A stretch of 64,000 nt of DNA from Pyrus communis (taxonomy: Eukaryota; Streptophyta; Magnoliopsida; Rosales; Rosaceae), in the NCBI RefSeq assembly GCF_963583255.1, contig NC_084803.1, positions 19,610,428-19,674,427 on the forward strand. The letters are read 5' to 3'. Numbering within the stretch: position 1 is the stretch's first letter; every line of letters starts with the position of its first letter. The notes under the pieces were generated by a model. That model had not been told where the DNA came from. It was given only the letters and a program-made list of their open reading frames with translations, and searched no databases. This document shows, piece after piece, positions 12,920 through 24,197 of the stretch. The position numbers and the translations under genes are program-made.

Positions 12920-13055
12920 AAATCTATGAGGGGTTTTTTTTTTTTTTTTTTGTTTTTGTTTGTTTTTAACAAACAATATTATCTACACTAAGAGAGTGAA
13001 GGATGTACTAAGTCTCACAATAAGCTAGTAATAATGTCATTCAAATTCACATTTG
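12920..13055 (-). mobile_element. SINE-like retroposon, minus-strand copy
   Basis: A T-rich tail (T18 at about 12935) is followed by AACAAACAATATTATCTACAC and CTCACAATAAGCTAG, matching the reverse complement of the 357-527 SINE through most of its length. No clear TSD was found. Confidence 0.55.
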
Positions 13056-13332
13056 ACAAGAAACGCACCAAAGAACTTTTAATCATAAATAAAAAGAAAT
13101 ACTACTAATTTTTAATTTTTCGAACCACTTAACGTGTTACGTAATTTGAAAGACAAAATGTTGATTTTGATGCTTCCAAAGAAGACGAAGGATATGGTTT
13201 GGTAACTTGGTTCATGACTTCATGTGCATTGGACTGCGTACCCTTGATCAATCACTGCTATTTGTACAGGCTTGCAGGCTACTACAAAACTCCAAAACAA
13301 TCACAAAAGAAATGGTCTATCCAAATTAAATA

Positions 13333-13582
13333 AGGAATTGTTAATGATACTCTAAAAATTTCATTTTACATTTTAAATTTTTTATATTTGGAAAGAAAAA
13401 AGGAATTGTTATTAGCACTCTAAAAATCTCATTCTACACTCCAAACTTTCTATATTTGGAAAGAAAAATACACTTGTGAGGAGTGTAGAATGAGATTTTT
13501 GGAGTGCCAATAACATTTCCCAAGAAAAATACATTTATAAGGAGTGTAGAATGAAATTTTTAAAGTGCCAATAACATTTCCC
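13333..13582. mobile_element. hAT-type MITE hosting a second copy of its own family
   Basis: The outer element starts AGGAATTGTTAATG and ends CCAATAACATTTCCC. It is flanked by a perfect 8-bp duplication ATTAAATA at 13325-13332 and 13583-13590. Its right half (13522-13582) is separated from its left half (13333-13400) by the inner copy. Confidence 0.8.
13401..13521. mobile_element. Inner hAT-type MITE, near-perfect hairpin
   Basis: A 121 bp element with arms of about 42 bp (13401-13442 pairing with 13480-13521) containing AAAAATCTCATTCTACACTCC and its complement. It is flanked by a perfect 8-bp duplication AAGAAAAA at 13393-13400 and 13522-13529. It inserted into the outer copy after the latter was in place. 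Confidence 0.85.
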
Positions 13583-13590
13583 ATTAAATA

Positions 13591-14035
13591 AATGATTTAT
13601 TTTACAGAATTTAAACTCATAAATATATAAGTAGATGTGAGCAATAATATTGGATTGTATGTGATTGTATCATAATGGATAGAGTGTTGCTTACCACCTA
13701 TGCGTTCCGTGTTTGAAATACTCTCACTTAAGTTATTTTAATAATTTTGAATCTTCATATTTCCCTTAATAATAATAATAAATAAAGCAGTAATATTGGA
13801 CCTAAAAGATTCGCTGCTTCTAAAACTCGAGGTTGAATAATCTTTTTCGTAATTTAAATTAATTTAAAAAAGATAATCGTTTGTATGTATAAAAAAAGAA
13901 AAAAAAAAAACATTTGAACGGTCTTTGTGACCTTTATATGATTGAAATTTTCGTTTCGATAAAATAAAAAACTCAGAAACCTTAAGGGAAAAGATGCCCA
14001 TTGATATTTAATTTATGCATAATATATATAATTGG
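13591..14035. other. AT-rich spacer, possible old SINE
   Basis: Around 13660-13750 the words AATGGATAGAGTGTTGCTTACC and CGTGTTTGAAATACTC resemble diverged pol III box A and box B elements of a tRNA-derived SINE. No tail or TSD was found, so this is only a suspicion. No gene seen. Confidence 0.3.
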
Positions 14036-14189
14036 AGTTTTTAACGAAAAACTTATGGTACTATTCACTTTAACGAAAAACAATATTTTTACATTAAAAA
14101 GTCAAACCTGATACTATTCACTTTATCCTTTATTTTGTCTTTATCTTTAAAACTAAAAGTTTTCAAGTCATTTTCATTAGTTTTCCTTA
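14036..14189 (+). repeat. Interspersed repeat (TTAACGAAAAAC family), copy 2
   Basis: About 154 bp containing TTTAACGAAAAAC, ACTATTCACTTTA, TTTATTTTGTC and the terminal block ATTAGTTTTCCTT, as in the copies at 10456 and 21549. Confidence 0.65.
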
Positions 14190-15327
14190 TATTTTTTTTT
14201 TATTCAAATGATAGATTTTGTTAAATTAGATGTTAGATTAACCACCGACGGGATTTGATTCCACGCCATCATATAAGGACTCATCATCTTTCCATCACTG
14301 TGGTAAATGATTACTTGCTAATTTATGCATAATATTAAAAAGTAGGTTCATGTGGAAAAGTTATGATTGATTTCCCCTCGGATCACCAACCTCTTCTCTC
14401 CTCTCCACACATGCTTTGTTTTTTATCTTATTGTTTCTACAAAAAAAAATATATATAAAATATCGATATGACTTAATCGTAACCATTCAAGTAAAAAAAA
14501 AAAATGTGACGTATACAAATGGTTTAGGGAGGCTGCCGATGTGATGAGATGAGCACCACCATATGCGACAAGCTTTGTTCATAAAACGTAAAAAATGTGC
14601 ACCAATTTCAGGAAGCAACAGTCATATTTTGACAAATTATATTTGGGAAAATAGCTACAATCATATTTTGACATTTAGTTTGCATAAGTGATATTTTTCA
14701 GTAATGACAATCTATTAATTATATAATTACAACGACACAATGATGATATAACAATAATACAATGAAAATATAATGATAACATAAAAAATAAATATCGATC
14801 ATTTTTGCAATAAAATGTCAAAATATGTTTGTAGCCAGTTGCCCATCATATTTTTATGATCAGACTTTTTTTGCAAACACGTGTCAAGTATTTATTTAAT
14901 TTTTATAGTACTGTTCGATTCATTTTTTTTTTCTTTCAGTACAAGTGATATTTCACAATAATTAATAATAAATGGGAGGATTTGAATCACATTGGAGCGA
15001 GTTGAAGATGAAAGCACCAACCATCATAGCAATCTACTACTTTCAAAATTATCGGAATTAGTGTCAGACTCATTGATTTGGTTCTGCACTTAAGAAAATT
15101 GGGAATACAATTAGCAAATGGTGAGAAATATGCTGCTTCTAAGCCCGATTGAACAGAAAGAAGGTGTTGCTTCTAGTTGTAGGCTAATGCTTGCCTATAT
15201 TTTGTTGTTTTTATCAGCGTAATGAATCAAAGACATAGCCATAGTATTAGTAATTTAATTAACGCAGTAATTCCACCGTAACACCTATGGAACCAAAACA
15301 AAACGAATAAAAACAAAATAAAATAAA
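14190..15327. other. AT-rich spacer
   Basis: No gene recognised. A few A/T runs and short low-complexity repeats only. Confidence 0.4.
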
Positions 15328-15451
15328 GGGAATTGTTATTAGCACTTTTAAAATTTCATTTGGCATTCTAAACTTTCTATAATTATAAAAAAAATATATA
15401 TATTTATAAGGAGTGTAAAGTGAAATTTTTAATGTACTAATAATAGTTCTT
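15328..15451. mobile_element. hAT-type MITE (TTATTRGCACT family)
   Basis: A 124 bp hairpin beginning GGGAATTGTTATTAGCAC and ending ACTAATAATAGTTCTT. It is flanked by an 8-bp repeat AAAATAAA at 15320-15327 and 15452-15459. The TSD lies in simple sequence, so it is weaker evidence than in the other copies. Confidence 0.65.
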
Positions 15452-15459
15452 AAAATAAA

Positions 15460-16922
15460 ATGTGTAAACTACTATTTGGACCATTGCAATGGGCACGTGT
15501 GGGACTGATTGTCCATTATGTTCATGAACCGACCACGCTGCTACACAAGTCAAGGCCGGAAAGCTGGAGAAAATTGACTATTTGCTCCACGAAACGTGTT
15601 GGAGACTTGGGACTTTTTTTTTCTTTTCTTTTTTTAACATCGGTATCTTTATATTAAGGGAAGAGGAACTTAGAGTTAAGTTCGGTGCCCAAATTTTGAC
15701 TTCATACCCAAACATCACTAATTTACGGGGCGGTATAATTGGTTTTTAAAGTTCAATTCTTGAGAAAAATTAAAATTTAATTAGAGTTTAGTGTTCAAAT
15801 TACATATTGAGCGTAGTCCTTTAATGTGTATTTTAATTTAAATTTATATTATATTTTTGCTGTAATGTTTAATGAGTATTTTACCAAATAACTCTTCGTT
15901 TAATTTAAAATTTATTATTTACACATTTTAATTCATTAATTTGGCTTAACTTTCTCAAATGATTTTCTTATAAATTACCTAAATGAGAAGAAATAGTGAC
16001 ACATTATAATAAATGAAAACTAATAAAAAATGCATCAAAACTTTGAATTTTAATAAAAAATAACCTTATAGCTTTATTTAATGATAAAGACAAAAGAAAA
16101 AAAAAAACAAAAAAAACATAACTAAAGCGTGTGCAAAGAACACGCCAACCAATCCTTCGCAATTTTAAAATGTCTACCTAATAAAGGATCATGAAAATAT
16201 TTTTTTCATGACTAAATATTGAAATAAGCACCCAAGTGTGGATATAGTTCATATGAAGCAGTTACAAAATTTAAATCTTCATCCCACATAAGTGCAGAAA
16301 TTGTTAAAGCAATTAGCCGACGAGAGGTGTGGAGCAAAAAATAATCAAGAAATTATGAATGCGACACGTAGATTTTAGGGGTGAAAAAGACAAAATTACC
16401 GCTAAGGCACATCGTGACTCCTACTCACATGCAACGTACAACAACGGCTCAATCGAGGTCAAATGTGATGAAAATGACATTCTTTTAAACCTTCTCATCA
16501 CTCCTCATCAAATCCTCATCCACAAGGTAACTTCGAATTATTCTTTTCAAATTGGGATTAATTATCAAAATTAATTGACTAATTATCTACTTAATTGATT
16601 AATTGCCCAAATTAATTGCAAGATATTATTTCACATAATATCTTGCAATCAATCCCACAAATCAACCAAATGTGGTCGGTCCCTATTCTCCTAATAGAGC
16701 CGACCACACCCCTATATATAGCCACTCATTATCTCCAAAACCTAACTCCAATTCTCTTCTAAAATTCTTTAAATTTCTATAAACCAAGGTTCTAAAAAAC
16801 GTTAGGCGCTAGTCGGTTGGCGGGGTCTAGGCAAGCACCTAGGCGGATTTAGGTAAATTTCGTGTATATCTTGTAAATAAGTGCATATTGACACTTACAA
16901 AAAATTAAACTTGTATGAAATT
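15460..16922. other. Spacer with LTR-like and other repeat fragments
   Basis: No gene. The frames 15460-15657 and 16359-16574 have no domain. Around 16700-16790 a CTATATATAG TATA-like box is followed by a pyrimidine-rich leader, which could be a decayed LTR. At 16790-16880 an AGGCGCTAG/CCTAGGCGG-rich repeat begins and is cut off by the Gypsy LTR at 16923. Confidence 0.35.
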
Positions 16923-19080
16923 TGACACACCCCGACCGAGATCAGGGCATGTTGGCCGTCAAGTGAGAGTGACGTAACCATGTGCACAATGCGGAAGCTA
17001 AGAATAATAATAAAAGTACGAATAAATAAAAACTAAGCTATACACTGAGTAGATAACATACATGTGCAAGCGTAAATGTGAAAAATAATATTCAGAGCAC
17101 AAGAGACCTAGTGTAGTCCAGAGGAACAAACACTAACGAAACACATCCAGAGGTGGTCCTACACTGGTGATAGTCTGTCAGATATGCCGTGAATTCCTCG
17201 TGAGCCACCAAAATAGCAATCCAAACTAGAACCTGGAAGGGCGCAAAACAGAAAGTGTGAGTGGGCAAAAACAAAGCTTTTCAAAATCATTTCATTATCA
17301 AAAGTTCTAACCCCTCACCGTAACATCTGTATAATTTCCCAGAAAAATATAATATACACATATAGAAAACATGCTCAGAAAATATGCCATGTCGAATGCC
17401 TCTACATAAAATGTAAGAAAACCAGGTAATGTCAATCAATGCAATGTAATCTGTCAGCCGGAATCACCTAATGTGACCTGTACGGCTGAATCTAGAGCTC
17501 AAATCTCCAACTCACTAACTATACCTACACAAGAGTCGGAACCACCTAAAGTGGTCTGTACGACAGGACTAGGTGTAAATAAGTACGCTCAAGTGCTACG
17601 ATCACATAATGACTGGGCGAATAATCGCGGGTCACCTACGAGTCGGAACCACCTATAGTGGTCTTTACGACAGGACTATGCACCTAACTTGGATCCAAGA
17701 TGAACGTGTGGTGGGGGAGGTGAACATCACGTTAAGGACTGTGCCCTACTCTGGGCGGGAGCACTAACACCGGGGGTGCATGTTATGAGCTCTTTATGCA
17801 TCTCATATCACTACTAATCACAAACATAAAACATAAATTACCTAGCACTTACCTGTGCGTTCGCAGCACCAAACATACATATATTCAACTATTAATGCAT
17901 CATTAAAAAGGCAAACGCAATGCATGGCATTTAAAACATATAAACGTTTCATTTCATTTTCTGGGAAATTCACAAGTATATAGGTATATACGGAAAACCA
18001 AAAGCCCACTCACTGGTATGTAGAAGGGTCGTAACCCCCTTGCCTCGAATGACTGCGTTCATCCTCGAGATAAGTCTCACCTATATGCGAAACAACTATA
18101 AAAACGTTAATTTAACGCACATAACCAAAACTAGGTAATAACTTCTTATACAATGCTTAAATGGGGTGCATGAATACACCAACGTGATCTACTCAACATC
18201 ACGAACATCTCCATATTTTTAAAATAATTTTCTGACGTCACACGCGCCCCCACGCACCTGCCAAGGCAAGGCCACATGCGCCGCCCACACGCAGGCATGT
18301 GCCAGGCACACTGACGACGTCAGTTAACGTCGTCAGGAATATTCTATTAAAACTAACAGATTCCGTTAAAGTTAACCTAACGCCGTTAGGAATATTCCGT
18401 CCAAACTGACGAAATATTCCGTCGTCTTCTCTGGCCAACCTTCGACGCTGTCGCCGTCGCCGGAAAACTGGAAAAACTTCAAACCTTCGTTTCTCACTCG
18501 TTTTTCACCCAAATTTCATGAAATTGGTACCAAAATGAAGCTTACAACTAGAGGAACAAAACCTTACCACTTTCAAGCACTAAAACCAACAGAATCTAGC
18601 CCGAAAAACTTCACCAAATTCGGCCAAACCTGCAACTCACGATCCCGACGTCCAAAACCTTCAAACGAACCACCCCGAGCTTCCTAAAGACCTTACCAAA
18701 CTTCTTACAACCCTGATATTCCAAAAAACACAAGATTTTATGTGTGCATGAACAATGATCAAATCGGGGATCACGAGTTCGATGTGAAAACAAGGGTTTC
18801 CTTACCTAAAATGGGTATGGTTGAACTCGTATGAACCTCACGAACACAAAGGTATAGTTTTCTTCCTTGATCCATAACGTTTTCAAATGATTTGGTTATT
18901 GTCAAGGCAGAGGATGAGATACAGGACAAGGCAGAGGATGAGAATGAGTGTGGGTGTATGTGTGTAGTCCAAAAGTAGCCAACCAAAACCCCAAAACAAC
19001 CACACAACGAAACAAACACACCAGGGGTAAAATCGTCATTTTACCCATACGGTACGAATAATCCGGGACGAGTTATCCCA
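16923..19080 (-). repeat. 3' LTR of the Gypsy element
   Basis: Read on the minus strand it starts TGGGATAACTCG directly after the purine tract and ends GGGGTGTGTCA, giving about 2158 bp bounded by TG...CA. It contains tandem repeats at 17455-17690 and no genes; the frames 17092-17274, 18238-18438 and 18771-19019 are chance frames. Confidence 0.75.
17455..17690. repeat. Tandem repeats in the LTR
   Basis: The pattern GTCGGAACCACCTA-AGTGGTCT-TACGACAGGACTA appears three times (about 17455, 17535 and 17638) at roughly 80-100 bp spacing, with increasing divergence. Confidence 0.75.
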
Positions 19081-19120
19081 ACCTACCCACCTTAAAAAAT
19101 TTCATCCCGAAATTCATAAC

Positions 19121-21190
19121 AACCACTCACACCAACCACTAGCGATCAAAGAACAACCAAGGATACAAATCTCTCATCCGATCTTTAGTCTCCTAAGTAG
19201 CCTCCTTTGCTGAATGATTCCTCCACAAAACTTTCACTAAATTCACAGTCTTGTTCCTTAGAACATTTTCCTTCCTATCTAGAATCGTAATTGGTTCCTC
19301 ATCATAAGTCAAATCCGGATTAATTTCTAAGGGTTGAAGAAGTATCACATGTGACGGATCCGCAAGATAATGACAAAGCATGGATACATGAAAAACATTA
19401 TGCACTTTAGCTAGCTCAGAAGGCAACTCAAGCCTGTAAGCCACTTCACTGACTCGCTCGGTGATCATTTACGGTCCGATATACCTAGGACTCAGCTTAC
19501 CTTTCTTTCCAAACCGCACAACACCTCTCCACGGTGACAGCTTCAGAAACACCCAATCGTTAACCTCATACACTCTGTCCGTAGCATGCCAGTCTGCTAA
19601 GCTCTTTTGTCAATCCTAGGCCGCCTTCAGGTTAGACTTGATTACCTGAACATTTTGAGTAGTCTCCTCAACAATATCTGGACCCACCAAAACTCTTTCT
19701 TCGACCTTTAACCAACATAAGGGTGTACGACAAGATTTACCATAAAGTGCCTTAAATGGTGCCATGCTGATACTCGAATGAAAGCTGTTGTTGTAGGCAA
19801 ATTCCATTAAATCCAACCGCTTATGCCAAGCATCACCAAACTGCAACACCGAAGATCTCAACATGTCCTCCAACGTCTGAATAGTTCTCTCTGACTGTTC
19901 GTCTGTCTGAGGATGATATGTCGTACTATAAAGTAATCTCGTACCCAAAGCTTCCTGAAAAACCACCCAAAATTTAGAAGTAAATCTTGGGTCATGATCC
20001 GAGACAATACTCACTAGAACACCATGGTACTTCACAATCTTCGAGATGAACAACTCAGCTAATCGACCCAAAGAATGTTTTTCCCTCACTGGAATAAAAT
20101 GCGCTGACTTAGTAAGACGATCAACAATCACCCAAATGCCGTCAAAACCATTATGTGTACGCGGGAGCTTGTACACAAAATCTATAGTAATGTTTTCCCA
20201 TTTCCACTCTGGAACGGAAAGCGGCTACAACAACCCAAACGGCTTCTTCCTCTCAGCTTTAACTTGTTGGCAAACGGCACACTTACACACATACTGAGCT
20301 ATCTCCCTCTTCATACCCGGCCAATAATAAAATGGTCGAATGGTATGATACATTTTAGTAGCTCCTGGATGCATAGCATAAGCTGAGATATGTTCTTCAT
20401 TAAGAATTGCTTTATTTAAATCCAAATTATTAGGCACAAACATCCTACTCTCCTACATAAACATGTCATCCGATTCACGAACTCTGAGGTCCTTCCTTTT
20501 CCCCTGATTCCTAGCTTGAATTATTTCTTGAGTTTCTTCATCAGCCATCTGGGCTTCAAGCACACGATCAATTAAAATTGGCCTAACTTGAAAATTAGCA
20601 AATAAGGCCACCTCTTGATCTTCTGCCTCTAACCCCACTCCAGATGATCTTAAGTCTGCCAGAAGAGGAACACGACTAGCATACAACGCATTAATACGGC
20701 CCTGAGATTTCCTGCTAAGTGCATCGGCTACCACATTCGCACGACCAGGGTGGTAATTAATCGTGCAATCATAATCACTAAGCAGTTCCAACCACCTCCG
20801 CTGACGAAGATTAAGATCCCTCTGCATGAAAAGATATTGAAGACTCTTATGATCCGTAAAGATCTTGCATTTCTCTCTATAAAGATAATGTCTCCACAGC
20901 TTCAACGCAAAGATAATGGCTGCTAATTCCAAATCATGCGTAGGGTAATTCAATTCATGAGGCTTTAATTGTCGTGAAGCATAAGCAATCACCCTACCAT
21001 GTTGCATCAACACACATCCCAGACCATTTAAGGAAGCATCACTATAGACCTCGAAATCACCATTATCGTCCGGGAGTGCCAAAACAGGTGCATGAGTGAG
21101 ACAATACTTCAACTTTTGGGTCTTACCATTCTTTTGGGTCTTTAACCTGGCCCAGTAATTAATTGGATCATTAAGTCGGTCCGAATTCAA
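19121..21190 (-). pseudogene. Gypsy pol remnant: RNase H, integrase, chromodomain
   Basis: One continuous minus-strand reading frame carries the recognisable domains but is broken by stop codons at 20453-20455, 20225-20227, 19616-19618, 19610-19612, 19469-19471 and 19193-19195. Order: RNase H ([10 protein letters not shown] and TDHKSL motifs, about 21060-20700), HHCC zinc-binding integrase N-terminus (HPGATKMYHTIR, CKCAVCQ, about 20400-20270), integrase core (DRLTKSAHF, SDHDPRF, YHPQTDEQSERT, about 20150-19700), GPY/F-like region, then a chromodomain (about 19270-19150). No frameshift is needed, so decay was by point mutation. It cannot make a working protein. Confidence 0.92.
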
Positions 21191-21373
21191 CAAATGTGAT
21201 TGCTAATTGAAGACTCAAAATCCAAGTCTACTATTCTCACTTGGGCTTTACTCATTACGTTAGGCCTGATGTTATATGGGCTTAGGGTAAATCATGATCA
21301 AACATAGGATAAATTACATTTTGCATTTTTAACTTTAGGTTGCATAACAAACTTGTACTTCATTTTTCGAAAT

Positions 21374-22478
21374 GTTTTTATCATAAATGATCCTTGAAAT
21401 TCACACACCCCAATCAAGATAGTCCTTGAAATTGAAAATCAATCAATATAGTTCCTAAAAATGGGTGCCGCAAATCAATGTGGTCATTCCATTACTATTC
21501 TATCAAAAAATCTGTTATATGCTGATGCGGCACCATATAGATTAAAGGGAACTTTAAAGAAAAACTCTCGGTACTGTTCATTTTAACGAAAAACCACATT
21601 TTTACACTAAAAGGTCAATCTTGGTACTATTCATTTTATCTTTTATTTTGTCCTTATCGTTAAAACTCAAAGTTTTTAAGTTATTTTCATTAGTTTTCCT
21701 TAGATTTTAAAAATGCTTAGATAATAAAAAACAATTTTTATTTTAATATAATTAAAAACGAAAAAACAAGAAGCTGAACAGAGTGCGGTAACAAAACCCA
21801 CATAAGAACTTTGACCAGAAAATTAAAAAAAAAAAAAAAAAAAAAAAAACAACACATAAACCAATTAATTAATTTTAATCCCATAGTTACCACTACGAAA
21901 AACCCTTATCCTGCTCCAGCTTCACCATTGTTGGAGCCTGCAATCTATTCTCCACATCAATGCTCCTCCCGCCGCTCTTCCCCTGCTACAAATAAACCAT
22001 CCCGTCGAGCTGATTGTTCGACCCGTTTCTCATCCCCTCTGGTTTTTCCCATCCAAAATCCACCTCATAGACCTGGAATCTCGGTCAGCTCCTCACCGCC
22101 ATGCAGTTCACTTCCGCGTCCTTCAAGTCGAAAAGCTTCTGCGAGCTCTTCCACTTCGTGTTCCTCTGATCAATCGTTTCGCGTTGTGCCCCTTGATTCC
22201 CTTCTGGATGATTGATTCTTTCGCGTTTTTAATTATATTAAAATAAAAATTGTTTTCTATTATTTTAATATTTTTAATCTATATGGAAAATATTTAATTA
22301 TATTTGTGGACTCAATTATGAACCATGTCACCACATAACAGATTTTTTGACGGAATGGTAACGGAATGACCACATTGATTGCCGACACCCATTTTCAGGG
22401 ACTACATTGATTGATTTTCAATTTTTAGGACCATCTTGATGGGGTGGGTTAATTTCAGTGACAATTTGTGATAAAAAC
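21374..22478. mobile_element. Second Mutator-like foldback, nested in the first
   Basis: Long inverted arms: 21374-21530 pairs with 22310-22478 (for example AACAGATTTTTTGA-GGAATG-TAACGGAATGACCACAT against its complement on the left). Ends read GTTTTTATCA on both sides. No clean TSD remains. The open frame 21811-22215, rich in Pro and Ser, lies inside; I recognise no domain and do not call it a gene. Confidence 0.65.
21549..21702 (+). repeat. Interspersed repeat (TTAACGAAAAAC family), copy 3
   Basis: About 154 bp with the same blocks as the copies at 10456 and 14036, ending ATTAGTTTTCCTT. It sits inside the inner Mutator-like element and is thus a third layer of insertion. Confidence 0.65.
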
Positions 22479-23150
22479 CTTTTTTTGAATATCGCAATGT
22501 CATACATTAACTTTCAAATTCGTTATAATATCAGACCTCTGTTAGTCAATGCATTTAATTTAACCGTTAAAAAATGATGTGTCAAATGTGGATCCCACAA
22601 TTTTGCTAATGTGATGTCAAATTTGTGTCATGTGGACAACCAACCAATTAAAATTATGTAATATTATGAAAATAAAATACAATTTTTAAATTAAATTCAA
22701 AAGACCACCACGACGATTTTACCCACCACCAATCACCAGACCATCACCATTTGTCGCATGCCTGAAAGCCATCAATGTCGCCGCACCATCATACCCAGAT
22801 CGCATTTTCTTGAAACAACAGCATCCCGGCCCAACGCCATACATGTTTCACCACCGCAGGGAATCATGGAACTTGTTGCTGCCCTGCCATACCATTTTCA
22901 AAATTTCATATAATTTTAATTTGTTGTGTGTCCTTATGGCACAGATTTGATCTCACATTACTTAAAATGTGGGATCCACAGTTGACACATCATCATTTAA
23001 CAATCAAATTAACGAATTGACTAACTGAGGTCTGATATTGCAACGAAGTCGTAAATTGATGAATGATATTGTAATGTTTAAAATGGGAGGTATGAGTTTG
23101 TTATTTGATCTAAAGTTGAGGTGGTAAAATCTAATTTACTCTCAAACATA

Positions 23151-24197
23151 ACTCAAGATTCCCAATGGTGTGTCTAAGGTGCGGACGAAGCGTGCCAACA
23201 ATCCGTGGGGACAAGGATCTAACGGTTGAAAATAGACGAGCTCACGAGTAGAACCAGGTCGTTATGACCTGGTGCATTTAGAAAATTTTAATATTTTTTA
23301 TTCAATTGGCATGTTTTTGTCTGACGGAGGGAAACAAGGGGCAAGCGAGAAATAGGGGTTGAACGTTGCGCGCGTTGAAGGGGGAAAAAGAGGGAAAAAG
23401 GCAGACATAGGGTGTTGGAGTTTGGAATGGATTTGTGGTGGATCGAAGCTGGGTTATGGTTGTGACCCGGTAATTCCATAACTTCTTTTTTTTTTTTTTT
23501 GTTCACTGGGTGTACTTGTGACGGCGAGGGAAGGGTAGATTAGGATTTTCTCCATCGGGAAAGAGGGACAGAGAGAGGGAAATGTTGAAGGCTGTGTGCG
23601 CGCTCGATTTATAAAGGATTGAGGGACAGAGAGAGGGAAAGTTCACAGATCTCAAATTAGTATTTGTTTTTTTGGTGGGCTCACCGACTCTTACTTGTTC
23701 CTATAAATTTAAGCAACATGTGATAATTTAAAAAAAAAAAAAAAAAGAATGTTTCATTTTAAGGTTTAATAATTATATTCAATCTTAGATAAAATACAAG
23801 TTGTTTTGAAGTTGGTTGATGTCTTTACATCATTATATCATATATCACGGTCAATATTTACTAATTAATTCGTTACCAAAATATGGGAACGAAAGAAATT
23901 TCTACAAAATTTAGAAATTAAGGTCATGAATTACCGATGTAATATCCAAATAAAAATTAGAAATTAGAAAAAGGTCTAATGAAGCTACGTTTGATCGTAG
24001 AACACGACAGGCACGTTAGGTCAACATTTTGTTTAAATGCTTTGCTTGGATTATAATTTCATGCAGAAATACGTTCTTTGACTTGCAGGAATGGTGATGG
24101 AATGGAACGTCCCACCTTCATTTGTTGTTTGGGGCCTTTTCTCCGATCATCGCTGACACCAATGATATTGGGGCCTTTTCCGAAATGGTGATGTATT
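23151..24197. other. Spacer, nothing recognised
   Basis: No domain in either strand. The frame at 23288-23506 runs through low-complexity sequence. A and T runs near 23490 and 23730. Confidence 0.4.

Larger units (their letters stand above)
16923..21110 (-). mobile_element. Truncated Ty3/Gypsy chromovirus (Tekay/Del-like)
   Basis: Minus-strand element keeping only its 3' part: the RNase H end of reverse transcriptase, integrase, chromodomain, a purine tract (AAGGTGGGTAGGT, read on the minus strand, 19093-19081) and the 3' LTR. Gag, protease and the polymerase core are missing, and homology begins abruptly at about 21110. The 5' LTR is absent, so the element was deleted rather than freshly inserted. 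The integrase-chromodomain order identifies the chromovirus lineage. Confidence 0.9.
21307..23141. mobile_element. Mutator-like (MULE) element, outer
   Basis: Left end GGATAAATTACATTTT and right end (reverse complement) GAGTAAATTAGATTTT, both followed within 20 bp by AACTTTAG and ATAACAAAC. It is flanked by a perfect 9-bp duplication TCAAACATA at 21298-21306 and 23142-23150, diagnostic of Mutator-like elements. The right arm pairs with 22490-22640 and the left with the first 70 bp, so another element (21374-22478) has split the left arm. No MURA transposase is present. Confidence 0.85.

Noticed and set aside
21811..22215. 134-codon Pro/Ser-rich frame
   Set aside because: Begins with a poly-A-encoded Lys run, no recognisable domain, and lies inside a nested Mutator-like element; kept only as a possible captured fragment.
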